64,000 nucleotides of DNA from Neobacillus niacini (GTDB lineage Bacteria; Bacillota; Bacilli; Bacillales; Cytobacillaceae): NCBI RefSeq assembly GCF_023715415.1, contig NZ_JAMBOB010000010.1, positions 1-64,000 of the forward strand. Reading direction: 5' to 3'. A model generated the notes under the pieces. That model was not told the DNA's origin. It worked only from the letters and a program-made list of their open reading frames with translations, and searched no databases. Positions within the stretch are counted from its first letter, which is position 1, and the number at the start of each line of letters is the position of its first letter. The translations under genes were made by a program, and so were the position numbers. Shown in pieces: positions 16,218 to 25,515 of the stretch.

Positions 16218-16988
16218 ATGGAAGTCTTAAAAAAAGGAACGACGATTCAATCATTAGAGGTAGGAATGGGTATTATAGAAACAATCACCCGACAAGGGAG
16301 ACCATTAAAATTTTCCGATATTCAAGAGTTAACACAGATTACAAAAAGTAATCTTTATAAATACTTAAATACCTTTACACAATTAGGCATCCTTTATCGT
16401 TACCAGGGTACGGGAGAATATGTACTAGGGAGCAAGTTGATTGAGTATGGTATGGCTGCTGTTGATCAAGAAAATGTAATCGACCGGATTACACCTTTTA
16501 TGCATGAAATTAACGTGAAGTTTTCGAATACCGTTCTATTTTCAAGCTGGACCCAAAATGGTCCAATGATTTTAAAAGATTTGAACAACAATCGAGGAAT
16601 AAATATTGGCGCTCAGATTGGAACCTTACTTCCTATACGTTCTGCATCGGGCAAAGTGTTCATGGCCTTTATGGATGAGCAACTGATTCTTGAATGGAAA
16701 GAGAAAGAATTTATGCAAATTCCGCCAGATAAGGCAAGTCAGCTTGAAGTCGAATGCGAATCCATACGAGAGAAAGAAATTGCCTTTGCAAGGGAACCGC
16801 TTGTACCATCCGTGTCATCCGTTTCCATTCCGATATTAAACTATAAGAAAAAACTCCTAGGTTCAATAACAGTTGTAGGCTTTTCAGAAGTTATCCCTCA
16901 AAATGAAAATAATGAACTATCTCAATATTTAATTGGTATCAGCAAAGAAATTTCAGGCAGTTTCGGCTATAGCTCACAGGTGCTATAA
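16218..16988 (+). CDS. IclR-family transcriptional regulator
   Basis: The 256-residue protein has an N-terminal winged helix (about residues 10-70, with SDIQELTQITKSNLYKYL) and an IclR effector domain (about 80-250, with LPIRSASGKVFMAFM and SVSSVSIPIL). IclR regulators usually control aromatic or acid catabolism and bind a small carboxylate. ATG at 16218 is chosen because AGGGGG lies 7 bases upstream; the longer frame from 16167 begins inside the hairpin and has no Shine-Dalgarno. It sits at the edge of the catabolic cluster, divergent from the TetR gene, and is the second candidate regulator of it. Confidence 0.9.
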   Translation: MEVLKKGTTIQSLEVGMGIIETITRQGRPLKFSDIQELTQITKSNLYKYLNTFTQLGILYRYQGTGEYVLGSKLIEYGMAAVDQENVIDRITPFMHEINVKFSNTVLFSSWTQNGPMILKDLNNNRGINIGAQIGTLLPIRSASGKVFMAFMDEQLILEWKEKEFMQIPPDKASQLEVECESIREKEIAFAREPLVPSVSSVSIPILNYKKKLLGSITVVGFSEVIPQNENNELSQYLIGISKEISGSFGYSSQVL

Positions 16989-17000
16989 AGAACGAATAGT

Positions 17001-17030
17001 AAAAAAGCGAGGGAGCTCCCCCGCTTTTTT
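17001..17030. terminator. Bidirectional terminator between iclR and bcp
   Basis: A6, then a GC-rich stem (GCG, GGGAG, CTCCC, CGC) and T6. It separates the catabolic island from the conserved chromosome. Confidence 0.92.
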
Positions 17031-17038
17031 GCTGACTT

Positions 17039-17509
17039 TTAGGCTAAATTCTCTTTTACAAACTGTAAAGCTTCTTCCACATGCCCTTTGACCTTCACTT
17101 TTCGCCATTCTTTTGCTATTTTACCTTCTTTATCAATAACAAATGTAGATCTTTCAATACCCATATATTCTTTACCAAAGTTTTTCTTTAATTTCCAAAC
17201 CTCGTACAATTCAGAAACCTGGTGGTCTTCATCAAATAATAGTAAAAAGGGTAAGTTGTACTTTTCAATAAACTTTTCATGCTTACCTATAGTGTCTGGA
17301 CTGATTCCAATAATTGTGCAATTTAACTGTGCAAAGTCATTGTGAAAATCTCTAAAATCACATGCTTGAGTAGTACAGCCAGGTGTCATATCCTTTGGAT
17401 AAAAGTACAATATAACATTTTCACCTTTAAAGTCTGACAGTTTTACTTTTTCACCATTACTAGCTAATAATTCAAAATCAGGTGCTTCTTTCCCTAACTC
17501 GATTGCCAT
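17039..17509 (-). CDS. bcp: Thioredoxin-dependent thiol peroxidase Bcp (peroxiredoxin Q)
   Basis: The 156-residue peroxiredoxin has the peroxidatic cysteine C45 in PKDMTPGCTTQACDFRD with the resolving cysteine C50 five residues later, the BCP/PrxQ alpha-2 arrangement. It reduces H2O2 and organic hydroperoxides using thioredoxin. It is the orthologue of B. subtilis ygaF, which directly neighbours perR there; here the island separates them. GAGGTGA is 7 bases before the ATG. No Per box was noticed upstream. Confidence 0.96.
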   Translation of the reverse strand: MAIELGKEAPDFELLASNGEKVKLSDFKGENVILYFYPKDMTPGCTTQACDFRDFHNDFAQLNCTIIGISPDTIGKHEKFIEKYNLPFLLLFDEDHQVSELYEVWKLKKNFGKEYMGIERSTFVIDKEGKIAKEWRKVKVKGHVEEALQFVKENLA

Positions 17510-17574
17510 AACTTAATCACCTCATGGAAAGTATTCTCTTCCATAAGCCTAACCAAACATGATCGACAATACAA

Positions 17575-17979
17575 CTATTTGATTTCTTTAACTTCTCTGT
17601 CCATTAATGCACGTGCCACAAACGCTGCAGGCAGTGTATAGCCAATTAAAGCCTCAACAACAGCAACCATTCTGCCCAAGCCGTGTGGTACAACATCCCC
17701 ATTACCAACAGAAAATAATGTCATTGCACTGAAATAAAAGCTTGTTTCAAACAAATTATAATTATTTTCATGATTTGTTTCTACGAGCAATGACACACCC
17801 TTTAATTCAAACAATAAATAGATGAGGCCAAACCCTAGAATAACAGTTAAATAGATAGACCCTAAAAAAAGGGCATTTTCAATGGATACAAATTTCCCTT
17901 TTATTGTGTTTGGTATAAACAATGTTCGTATACTCATAAAGATACAGAAGATAACAATTGGCAATAAGAAATAGAACAT
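17575..17979 (-). CDS. Small two-helix ion channel with an unusual filter
   Basis: This 134-residue membrane protein has hydrophobic segments at about residues 1-18, 37-62 and 100-122, with a pore-loop sequence TLFSVGNGDVVP near residue 90. The arrangement is that of an Ion_trans_2 potassium-channel pore unit, but the filter reads SVGNGD rather than TVGYGD. It has no regulatory RCK or cyclic-nucleotide domain. A tetrameric channel is likely; ion selectivity is open. It is transcribed toward bcp and ends 65 bp upstream of the bcp start. Confidence 0.8.
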   Translation of the reverse strand: MFYFLLPIVIFCIFMSIRTLFIPNTIKGKFVSIENALFLGSIYLTVILGFGLIYLLFELKGVSLLVETNHENNYNLFETSFYFSAMTLFSVGNGDVVPHGLGRMVAVVEALIGYTLPAAFVARALMDREVKEIK

Positions 17980-18154
17980 CAGCAGTCACCTCAGGTAGAC
18001 ATCATTAGTCTCATTCTATGCAGGCTTGGACGATAAAATATCAACAATCCTTTCTAAAGTAACGGGGCAGTTAAATTTTCAAAAGTAAAACAAATAAAAG
18101 TCCATAAAAAAAGTGCTATTATTAGGAAGGAATCCATTTCAAGGAGGAAAAATA

Positions 18155-19450
18155 ATGCAACTTACAAATTCAGAACGAATACATAATGAAGCTTTAGAGC
18201 ACATTGTTGGCGGGGTAAACAGCCCTTCCCGTTCCTATAAAGCTGTTGGCGGCGGTGCCCCAGTCGTTATGGAACGTGCTCAAGGCGCCTATTTTTGGGA
18301 TGTCGACGGAAATCAGTACATCGATTACCTAGCAGCTTATGGTCCAATTATCACAGGACATGCTCATCCACATATAACAGAAGCTATCAAAAAGGCTGCA
18401 GAGAGCGGAGTTCTATATGGCACTCCTACTCCACATGAGGTAAAGTTTGCAAAAATGTTGAAAGTAGCCATGCCTTTTTTAGAAAAGGTTCGGTTTGTGA
18501 ACTCCGGTACTGAAGCAGTCATGACAACGATTCGTGTTGCACGTGCCTATACTGGCAGAGATAAGATTATTAAGTTTGCCGGATGTTATCATGGTCACTC
18601 TGATCTGGTTCTTGTTGCTGCGGGGTCAGGTCCATCTACACTTGGAACCCCTGATTCTGCTGGTGTTCCAAAGAGTATTGCCCAAGAAGTTATTACGGTT
18701 CCATTTAATGATATTGAGCCTTTTAAAGAAGCATTAGAAAAATGGGGCGACCAAATTGCTGCTGTTTTAGTTGAACCAATTGTCGGGAACTTTGGAATTG
18801 TAGAACCAAAACCTGGATTCTTACAGCAGGTAAACGATCTTACCCATGCTGCAGGCGCTCTAGTTATCTATGATGAAGTCATTACCGCTTTCCGCTTTAT
18901 GTATGGAGGTGCACAGGATTTATTAGGGATTCAGCCTGATTTAACAGCCCTAGGGAAAATTATTGGCGGTGGTCTGCCAATTGGAGCATATGGTGGAAAG
19001 AAGGAAATTATGGAAAAAGTAGCGCCACTTGGGCCTGCCTATCAAGCTGGAACAATGGCAGGAAATCCAGCCTCCATTCTTTCAGGAATCGCATGTCTCG
19101 AAGTATTAAAGCAAGAAGGGGTATATGACTACCTTGATCGCTTAGGGGCAATGCTTGAAGAAGGAATTCTAGAAGCTGCAAAAGAGCACGGTATTCAAAT
19201 TATGATTAATCGTTTAAAGGGTGCTTTTACCGTTTATTTTACAAATGAAAAAATTGAAAACTATGAGCAAGCAGAAAAGACAGACGGTGAAATGTTTGGC
19301 AGGTTCTTCAAATTAATGCTGCAACAAGGTGTTAACTTGGCACCCTCTAAATACGAAGCCTGGTTCTTAACCATTGCACATACAGAAGAGGACATCGAAG
19401 CAACACTTCATGCAGTAAATAATGCATTTTCCTTACTCGCAGACGAATAA
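18155..19450 (+). CDS. gsaB: Glutamate-1-semialdehyde 2,1-aminomutase, GsaB/HemL2 type
   Basis: The 431-residue PLP enzyme converts glutamate-1-semialdehyde to 5-aminolevulinate for haem synthesis. Landmarks are [15 protein letters not shown] at the N-terminus, [20 protein letters not shown] [17 protein letters not shown] and the PLP lysine in [11 protein letters not shown]. This chromosomal position matches B. subtilis gsaB (ygaK neighbourhood), the second HemL copy outside the hem operon. ATG at 18155 follows AAGGAGG; an in-frame upstream codon at 18113 has no ribosome-binding site. Confidence 0.95.
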   Translation: MQLTNSERIHNEALEHIVGGVNSPSRSYKAVGGGAPVVMERAQGAYFWDVDGNQYIDYLAAYGPIITGHAHPHITEAIKKAAESGVLYGTPTPHEVKFAKMLKVAMPFLEKVRFVNSGTEAVMTTIRVARAYTGRDKIIKFAGCYHGHSDLVLVAAGSGPSTLGTPDSAGVPKSIAQEVITVPFNDIEPFKEALEKWGDQIAAVLVEPIVGNFGIVEPKPGFLQQVNDLTHAAGALVIYDEVITAFRFMYGGAQDLLGIQPDLTALGKIIGGGLPIGAYGGKKEIMEKVAPLGPAYQAGTMAGNPASILSGIACLEVLKQEGVYDYLDRLGAMLEEGILEAAKEHGIQIMINRLKGAFTVYFTNEKIENYEQAEKTDGEMFGRFFKLMLQQGVNLAPSKYEAWFLTIAHTEEDIEATLHAVNNAFSLLADE

Positions 19451-19471
19451 ATATACATTTCTTATTCACTT

Positions 19472-19500
19472 ATAGAGAGTGTAAAACACTCTCTATTTTT
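19472..19500 (+). terminator. Terminator of gsaB
   Basis: A perfect 11-bp stem (ATAGAGAGTGT with ACACTCTCTAT) and a 3-nt loop, followed by TTTTT. Confidence 0.92.
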
Positions 19501-19511
19501 AACTACCACAA

Positions 19512-19525
19512 TGAAAACGTTTACA
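19512..19525 (+). promoter_or_regulatory. cre site (CcpA) upstream of the glutamate synthase gene
   Basis: TGAAAACGTTTACA matches the catabolite-responsive element consensus TGWAANCGNTNWCA at every defined position. It is about 70 bp upstream of the -35, a position found for CcpA activation as well as distant repression. Confidence 0.75.
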
Positions 19526-19594
19526 TTAATACTTTTCTAATTATACAGCTCCCTAATACCCTTCATTTTCCTATCCACTTTTTTGCATATTTAT

Positions 19595-19623
19595 TTGATT
19601 TCTGAAAATTCATATGATATATT
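19595..19623 (+). promoter_or_regulatory. Sigma-A promoter of the glutamate synthase gene
   Basis: TTGATT (19595-19600) and TATATT (19618-19623) are 17 bp apart. The start site would be near 19630, giving a leader of about 110 nt. Confidence 0.7.
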
Positions 19624-19692
19624 ATTTTCACGCAATCTTATTAAATTGTGCCCTAATTTCTTTGTCAACAAATCTTACATTTATAAGCTAAT

Positions 19693-19731
19693 AGGAGGTG
19701 AGCGGCTTTAGAGGAAATTTCAGCTGAAGCC
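19693..19731 (+). promoter_or_regulatory. Shine-Dalgarno separated from the start codon by a hairpin
   Basis: A near-perfect Shine-Dalgarno AGGAGGTG (19693-19700) is 40 nt from the only usable ATG (19739). Between them GGCTTTAG (19704-19711) pairs with CTGAAGCC (19724-19731), an 8-bp stem with one wobble. If folded, it brings the Shine-Dalgarno to about 12 nt from the ATG. No other start codon suits the Shine-Dalgarno: an in-frame TAG occurs at 19709. Confidence 0.65.
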
Positions 19732-19738
19732 AAATAAT

Positions 19739-22700
19739 ATGACAGAAAGATGGAATCCTTCCCTTTTTAAAGATTTTCATAAGCATGAACATGATGCCTG
19801 TGGAATTGTAGCTTGTCTTGAAAAGAACAAGCAGCCTACTAGAAAAAACATTTTTGATTGCATAGATGCCCTTGTTACAATGAATCATCGTGCTGGTTTT
19901 ATTAACGGTGAGGGCGATGGTGTTGGAATTCATGTTGATATTCCTAAGGCACTGTGGAAAGAAAAGTTACAAAATGCAAATCTTGATCCCTCCCTAGCTG
20001 ACACAGATAGCTTTGCTGTTGGTCATGTTTTTATCAGCCAAAAAGCTAACTGGGAATCTACTAAACAAGAATTACTTCAAAAACTAAAAAACTACGATTT
20101 AGAAATCATCTTTGAAACAAATCAGGTTACCGACTCTAGTGCTCTCGGCCCAATCGCCATTCAAGAAAATCCAGTTTTCTGGCAATTCGCATGCACATCC
20201 AAAAAGGATGGTCAAGAATTAACCAAGGTATTATTCGATGCGATTATTGATTTTGAAACCAATGAATATGTTCATGTTGCATCCTTAAGCCAGAATCATG
20301 CTGTTTATAAAGTAATGGGTGCCGGAGATATTCTTCCTCGCTACTATATGGATTTAGCCAATCCCATTGTTGCCTCAACCGTAACACTTGGTCATAACCG
20401 CTATTCCACTAATACACTTTCAAGCTTTTTCCGAGTTCAGCCATTTAGTGTTCTTGGACACAATGGAGAAATTAATACCATCGCAAAGCTTCGTGATGAA
20501 GCTAGAATGATTGGTGTTCCACTCGTTAAAGATGGCAGTGACTCACAGGATTTAAGCCGGACAATGGAAACATTGATTTGCCGTGAAGGGTATACGCTAT
20601 TCGAGGCAATTGACCTATTATTCCCGCCAATTATCAATGAAATTAAAGCATACTCAGAAGATTTACAAGACTTATATACTTATATTCGCGAAGCATGGGG
20701 ACATTTTGCTCAGGGTCCTGCCGGTATTATTTCTAGATATGGGAATGAAGCTGTTTTTAGTGTCGATGCGCTAGGTCTACGTCCACTTTGGATGCTGGAA
20801 ATAGAAACTTCATATTTATTCTCATCTGAACCAGGCATCATTCCCTCAAGTGAGTATGTTAATGACCCTAAGCCACTGGCTCCTGGTGAAAAAGTCGGCT
20901 TTAAGTGGAGCAATAGTAAATTAGAAGTTTACGAGCAGGACAAATTTCAAAAAGAGGTAGTTAACCGCTATTCGAAGCGCTTGAATCTTCATGGTTCAAG
21001 AGTTCGTTTACAGGCACCTTCTTTAGAAAAAACAATAATGATGAATTATCCAGATAAAATTCATAATGGACAATATAAAGCTTTTGGCTGGGAAAGAGAC
21101 CACATTCAATTAATTGAGCAAATGGCTGAAAAAGGTGTCGAGCCGATTCGTTCACTTGGTCATGATGCACCACTTGCGGCTCTAAATCCTGAGCGCAAAA
21201 ACCTTGCAGATTATTTTAAAGAAAGTGTTGCCGTTGTTACGAATCCTGCGATTGACCGAGACCGTGAAACGGAGCATTTTTCAACACGGGTTATTATTGG
21301 AAAACGTCCTACTCTATTTAAAAATGAAAAAACAGATACACTTCTAGAGTTAACCACTCCCCTTCTACTAGAAGGCAAAGCAGGTTATAGCTCCTCCGAG
21401 ACTATTGGCCAACCGAGCTTCGATCAAGTGGTACAGCATTTCCAAGAAGAGAAGCTAGTTGCGTTTATTTCAATGACCTTTAGAAAAGATGAGAACATTG
21501 ACACTGCATTAACAAGAATTTCTGAAGAAGCTGTTAAAGCTGTACTTTCTGGAAAGAGTTTAATTGTTCTTGATGATGCGAAAGCACATCAGGAGGACTA
21601 TTATTGGATTGATCCGCATTTAGTTACATCTGCTATTGACCAGGCGTTGGTAAAGGCAGAAGTAAGAAGAAATTGTTCTATCGTGCTGCGCTCTGCATCT
21701 ATTCGTTCGCTGCACGACTTGATTACTGTTTTTGGATTAGGTGCAGATTTAATCAGCCCTTATTACATGTTCATGACAGTCCTCGATGAATCCAATAAAC
21801 CTCTAATTAACCTTTATAGCGCACTTTCTAAGGGGCTTGAAAAAGTTATTTCAACCATTGGTATTCATGAGCTACGAGGCTATGGCAGACTGTTCTCAAG
21901 TATTGGTCTGCACGAAGAGATTGCAAATATATTAAATATCGTTAACTTTTTTGGATCTACTGAGATTGAGAATAATTTTGAGGCAATGAAGAATGATGCT
22001 TTTCAAAGAGCTGAGGATTATCATAATGAGAAGGAAAGAGTCGGGAAAACCTTCCACCTCTTCCCGCGTATTTGGAAGGCTATCGGTGAAGTTGCAGCAA
22101 CAGGTGACTACAGTGCCTACCGTGATAAAATTAGTGAACAAGAAGAGCAGAATCCAACAACGATTCGCCATTTAGTTCAATTAAAGAAGAGCATTCAATC
22201 CATTTCCCCAACGCAAGTTGATATAACTGTTGGTGAGCATGATTTGCCGTTTATTATTTCTTCGATGTCGTTTGGTTCACAAAATGAGATTGCCTTTAGA
22301 GCTTACGCGGAAGGTGCTGACCGCTTAAACATGGTCAGTCTAAATGGTGAAGGCGGCGAAATCAAGGATATGCTGGGTAAATTTCCTAAAACCAGAGGAC
22401 AGCAAATTGCCTCCGGACGATTCGGAGTTAACGCTGAGCTTTTAAACTCTTCTAATCTATTAGAAATTAAAATTGGGCAGGGTGCAAAGCCTGGAGAAGG
22501 CGGCCACTTACCTGGCTCAAAGGTAACTGCTAAGGTTGCTGCAGCACGTAACGCTACACTTGGATCAGATTTAATTTCACCATCAAACAATCATGATATC
22601 TATTCAATAGAAGATTTAGCCCAAATGATCCTAGAATTAAAAACAGGTAATGACCAAGCGAGAATTGCAGTAAAAGTCCCTGTTGTTCCCAATATCGGTA

Positions 22701-24208
22701 CCATTGCAGTTGGTATTGCTAAAGCAGGTGCTGATATCATCACCTTAAGCGGATTTGACGGTGGTACGGGTGCAGCCAGAATCCATGCGCTCCAGCACGT
22801 TGGACTCCCTGTCGAAATCGGTGTAAAAGCAGCTCATAATGCCCTGCTTGAAAGCGGACTTCGTAATAAAGTAGAGATTTGGGCAGATGGCGGTATGAAG
22901 AGTGCCATGGACGTCATGAAGGTTATGCTACTTGGTGCAAACCGTGTTGGTTTTGGAACGCTTTCGATGCTTGCAATCGGCTGTACCACTTGCCGTGGGT
23001 GTCATTTAGATACCTGTCACGTTGGTATTGCAACCCAAATTGAATCTGAAGTTCAAGCGAAAGAACATGGACTCCGCCGCTTCGTTCCACGTCAGTTGGA
23101 TTTAGCTGTAAATGGAATTATGAATCTATTTTCATCCTTCGGAAATGAGTTAAAGGCTCTTGCCGCTTCTGTTGGGATCACAAAGTTACAGGATGCAGTT
23201 GGACGGTCTGATTTATTAGAGCAAGTAAAAGGAAAGAATCAGCTTAGCCTCTCCTATTTACTTAAGCCGCTAGAAATTAGCCAATTCTCAAAATCAGAAG
23301 AAACAAAGGCTTTCCAAGAAGTCCAAATGCAAGTGGCAGTTGGTGCCGAGTATTTAGACGCTAGCGTTGATCAATTACATTCTTCTCGTGAATTTGACAG
23401 CGTTACTTCTGAACAGCGTGTCTTAGGCAGCAGAGTTTCCTGTCACCGTGTTCGTGGAAGACTTGATGGTTCATACCAGCAGCTTCCTCCTGTGCAGCTT
23501 AAGTACAAGAATGGCTCCATTCCTGGAAACGGCTTAGGTGCTTACAATAGCGGCGGTATTGAAATCACTGTTAATGGCGGCGGTCAGGATGGTGTTGGAA
23601 AAACATCTTTTGGCGGCAATATCTTTATCCTTAAATCAAAAGGGAAAAATGGGAATTATTATAATGGTTCTGTCGGAAAAGGGTTTGGATATGGCGCACA
23701 AAAAGGTCTGCTAGTTGCTCAAGGTAATGCTGACGCTCGTGCAGGAATCCGCCTTTCCGGTGCTGATTTGATCATTGGCGGCTCAGTGAAGCAGCCACTT
23801 CCTGAAATAGAAGCTGGAAATATTGGTGCCAATGCAAATATTAAAGGCTTTGCATTTGAATACATGACAAATGGCCGCGGCTTAGTATTAGGAGACCCAG
23901 GTCCATGGATTTGTGCCGGGATGACTGGTGGAGTCGTATATGTTCGCCAGCAGCCTGAGGTTGGTTTAACAGCCCAAGCGATTATGAGAAGGATTGCGAA
24001 AGGTGCAAAGGTTTCTGTCATGAGCTTAACTGAAAATGGGAAAAAAGATGTTAATGAGCTTCTAGGTAAATATACAGATGTACTTGCTAAAGATGGACAG
24101 ACAGAAGAAGCTAATCAGCTTCGAGCACTACTCACTAACCCAGAAGATCACTTTATTCAAATTGTACCAGTAAAAGAGCAGGCCGATCCAGCTGTATCAA
24201 CAGAATGA
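19739..24208 (+). CDS. Glutamate synthase large subunit (GltB/GltA-type, without small subunit)
   Basis: The 1489-residue protein has the full large-subunit architecture: class II glutamine amidotransferase with nucleophile C21 (HDACGI) and NHRAGF, a central linker, an FMN-binding synthase domain (LPFIISSMSFGSQNE, GEGGEIKD, GAKPGEGGHLPG), a [3Fe-4S] cysteine cluster in CTTCRGCHLDTC, and a C-terminal beta-helix of glycine repeats. It makes two glutamates from glutamine and 2-oxoglutarate. No NADPH-oxidising small subunit gene is adjacent, so it uses a distant small subunit or another electron donor such as ferredoxin. B. subtilis has no such gene between gsaB and ygaE. Confidence 0.93.
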   Translation: MTERWNPSLFKDFHKHEHDACGIVACLEKNKQPTRKNIFDCIDALVTMNHRAGFINGEGDGVGIHVDIPKALWKEKLQNANLDPSLADTDSFAVGHVFISQKANWESTKQELLQKLKNYDLEIIFETNQVTDSSALGPIAIQENPVFWQFACTSKKDGQELTKVLFDAIIDFETNEYVHVASLSQNHAVYKVMGAGDILPRYYMDLANPIVASTVTLGHNRYSTNTLSSFFRVQPFSVLGHNGEINTIAKLRDEARMIGVPLVKDGSDSQDLSRTMETLICREGYTLFEAIDLLFPPIINEIKAYSEDLQDLYTYIREAWGHFAQGPAGIISRYGNEAVFSVDALGLRPLWMLEIETSYLFSSEPGIIPSSEYVNDPKPLAPGEKVGFKWSNSKLEVYEQDKFQKEVVNRYSKRLNLHGSRVRLQAPSLEKTIMMNYPDKIHNGQYKAFGWERDHIQLIEQMAEKGVEPIRSLGHDAPLAALNPERKNLADYFKESVAVVTNPAIDRDRETEHFSTRVIIGKRPTLFKNEKTDTLLELTTPLLLEGKAGYSSSETIGQPSFDQVVQHFQEEKLVAFISMTFRKDENIDTALTRISEEAVKAVLSGKSLIVLDDAKAHQEDYYWIDPHLVTSAIDQALVKAEVRRNCSIVLRSASIRSLHDLITVFGLGADLISPYYMFMTVLDESNKPLINLYSALSKGLEKVISTIGIHELRGYGRLFSSIGLHEEIANILNIVNFFGSTEIENNFEAMKNDAFQRAEDYHNEKERVGKTFHLFPRIWKAIGEVAATGDYSAYRDKISEQEEQNPTTIRHLVQLKKSIQSISPTQVDITVGEHDLPFIISSMSFGSQNEIAFRAYAEGADRLNMVSLNGEGGEIKDMLGKFPKTRGQQIASGRFGVNAELLNSSNLLEIKIGQGAKPGEGGHLPGSKVTAKVAAARNATLGSDLISPSNNHDIYSIEDLAQMILELKTGNDQARIAVKVPVVPNIGTIAVGIAKAGADIITLSGFDGGTGAARIHALQHVGLPVEIGVKAAHNALLESGLRNKVEIWADGGMKSAMDVMKVMLLGANRVGFGTLSMLAIGCTTCRGCHLDTCHVGIATQIESEVQAKEHGLRRFVPRQLDLAVNGIMNLFSSFGNELKALAASVGITKLQDAVGRSDLLEQVKGKNQLSLSYLLKPLEISQFSKSEETKAFQEVQMQVAVGAEYLDASVDQLHSSREFDSVTSEQRVLGSRVSCHRVRGRLDGSYQQLPPVQLKYKNGSIPGNGLGAYNSGGIEITVNGGGQDGVGKTSFGGNIFILKSKGKNGNYYNGSVGKGFGYGAQKGLLVAQGNADARAGIRLSGADLIIGGSVKQPLPEIEAGNIGANANIKGFAFEYMTNGRGLVLGDPGPWICAGMTGGVVYVRQQPEVGLTAQAIMRRIAKGAKVSVMSLTENGKKDVNELLGKYTDVLAKDGQTEEANQLRALLTNPEDHFIQIVPVKEQADPAVSTE

Positions 24209-24217
24209 TATGAAAAA

Positions 24218-24248
24218 AACGTCCGCATTCTATTGCGGACGTTCTTTT
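24218..24248 (+). terminator. Terminator of the glutamate synthase gene
   Basis: Stem AACGTCCGCA with TGCGGACGTT and a CTTTTTT tail. Confidence 0.92.
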
Positions 24249-24397
24249 TTGCGTATTGGAAAATATCTTTAACTATTACTTAATTAAATTCATACAATAT
24301 CTCTTGATTAAATATTTGAATCCATGTATAGTACGTAAATGTTCATTATGAAGTAAACTAAGAACAACGACTTAAATTTGAAAGGAAATTATTTAGA

Positions 24398-25471
24398 ATG
24401 AAGTTAGGTGCCCGCATTTTCAAAACGGGAATTGCAATTGTTTTATCCCTTTATTTAGCACAGCTACTGCACTCCCCCTCTCCTGTATTGGCAGGTATTG
24501 CTGCAATCTTTGCGATTCAGCCAACGATTTATCGTTCTTTTTTAACGATAGTTGAACAAATACAAGGAAATTTAATCGGGGCAATTCTTGCAGTCATTTT
24601 TGTCCTGCTACTAGGAAATCACATTATCATCATTGGTTTAGCTGCTGTGATTGTAATTATTATTAACCTCAAATTAAAAATTGAAAATACAATCGGACTT
24701 TCCCTTGTAACGCTAGTTTCAATTATGGAAACCCCTGGTACTGACTTTATTCCGTTCGCAGGAATTCGTTTCTCAACGATTATGATTGGGGTATTTTCTG
24801 CCTTTGTCGTCAACCTTGTCTTCCTGCCGCCAAAATATGAAAACAAGCTTTATTTTAGGATATCAGAGACAACCGAGGAGATAATTCGCTGGATTCGATT
24901 AAGTACTCGGCATGACTTCGACCATAATCTTTTAAAAGCCGATATTGAAAAACTAAAAGATAACTTAATGAAAATGAGCCAGTTTTATTTATTGTATAAA
25001 GAAGAAAGAAGTTATTTCAAAAAAACTAGTCTAGAGAAGTCGAGAAAACTGGTGATTTTTAGACAAATGACATCCGCTGCCAAAAAGGCACTTGATACAT
25101 TAAAGAAACTTCATCGATTTGAAAATGAAATGCTTCATCTCCCTGAAAACTTTCAACAGTCGATTCAGGAACAGCTCGACTGTGTCATTTATCATCATGA
25201 GCAGTTAATGCTTCGGTATATTGGAAAAGTCCCAACACCCTCGGACAGTGAAACGAATACCTGTATCAATAATAAAGAGTTATTCGAGTTATTCTTGACT
25301 CATCAAAAACTTTACAACAATCAAGACGATTCGCATTTATATCACACGATGCAAATTATTTCTTCTATTATTGAATACGGTGAACAGGTTCAACATCTTG
25401 ATACACTAATAACCAGCTTTCACTCCTTTCATCATAATGAGGTTTCCATTGAACAAAAGGAGATTGAATAA
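24398..25471 (+). CDS. ygaE: FUSC/aromatic-acid-exporter-family membrane protein (YgaE position)
   Basis: The 357-residue protein has about five to six hydrophobic segments in its first 150 residues (starting GARIFKTGIAIVLSLYLAQL, with IFAIQPTIYRSF and GAILAVIFVLLLG), then a long soluble helical C-terminal domain. This is the layout of the FUSC/ArAE_1 (DUF939) family, related to efflux proteins for aromatic carboxylates. Its position between gsaB and ygaD is that of B. subtilis ygaE. A function as an exporter is inferred from the family only. AAAGGAAA precedes the ATG. Confidence 0.82.
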   Translation: MKLGARIFKTGIAIVLSLYLAQLLHSPSPVLAGIAAIFAIQPTIYRSFLTIVEQIQGNLIGAILAVIFVLLLGNHIIIIGLAAVIVIIINLKLKIENTIGLSLVTLVSIMETPGTDFIPFAGIRFSTIMIGVFSAFVVNLVFLPPKYENKLYFRISETTEEIIRWIRLSTRHDFDHNLLKADIEKLKDNLMKMSQFYLLYKEERSYFKKTSLEKSRKLVIFRQMTSAAKKALDTLKKLHRFENEMLHLPENFQQSIQEQLDCVIYHHEQLMLRYIGKVPTPSDSETNTCINNKELFELFLTHQKLYNNQDDSHLYHTMQIISSIIEYGEQVQHLDTLITSFHSFHHNEVSIEQKEIE

Positions 25472-25472
25472 C

Positions 25473-25507
25473 AAAAAACTTACCGGAGTTTCTGGTAAGT
25501 TTTTTTC
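25473..25507. terminator. Bidirectional terminator between ygaE and ygaD
   Basis: A6, stem CTTACC ... GGTAAG, T7; suited to both convergent genes. Confidence 0.92.
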
Positions 25508-25515
25508 AGTTTATA

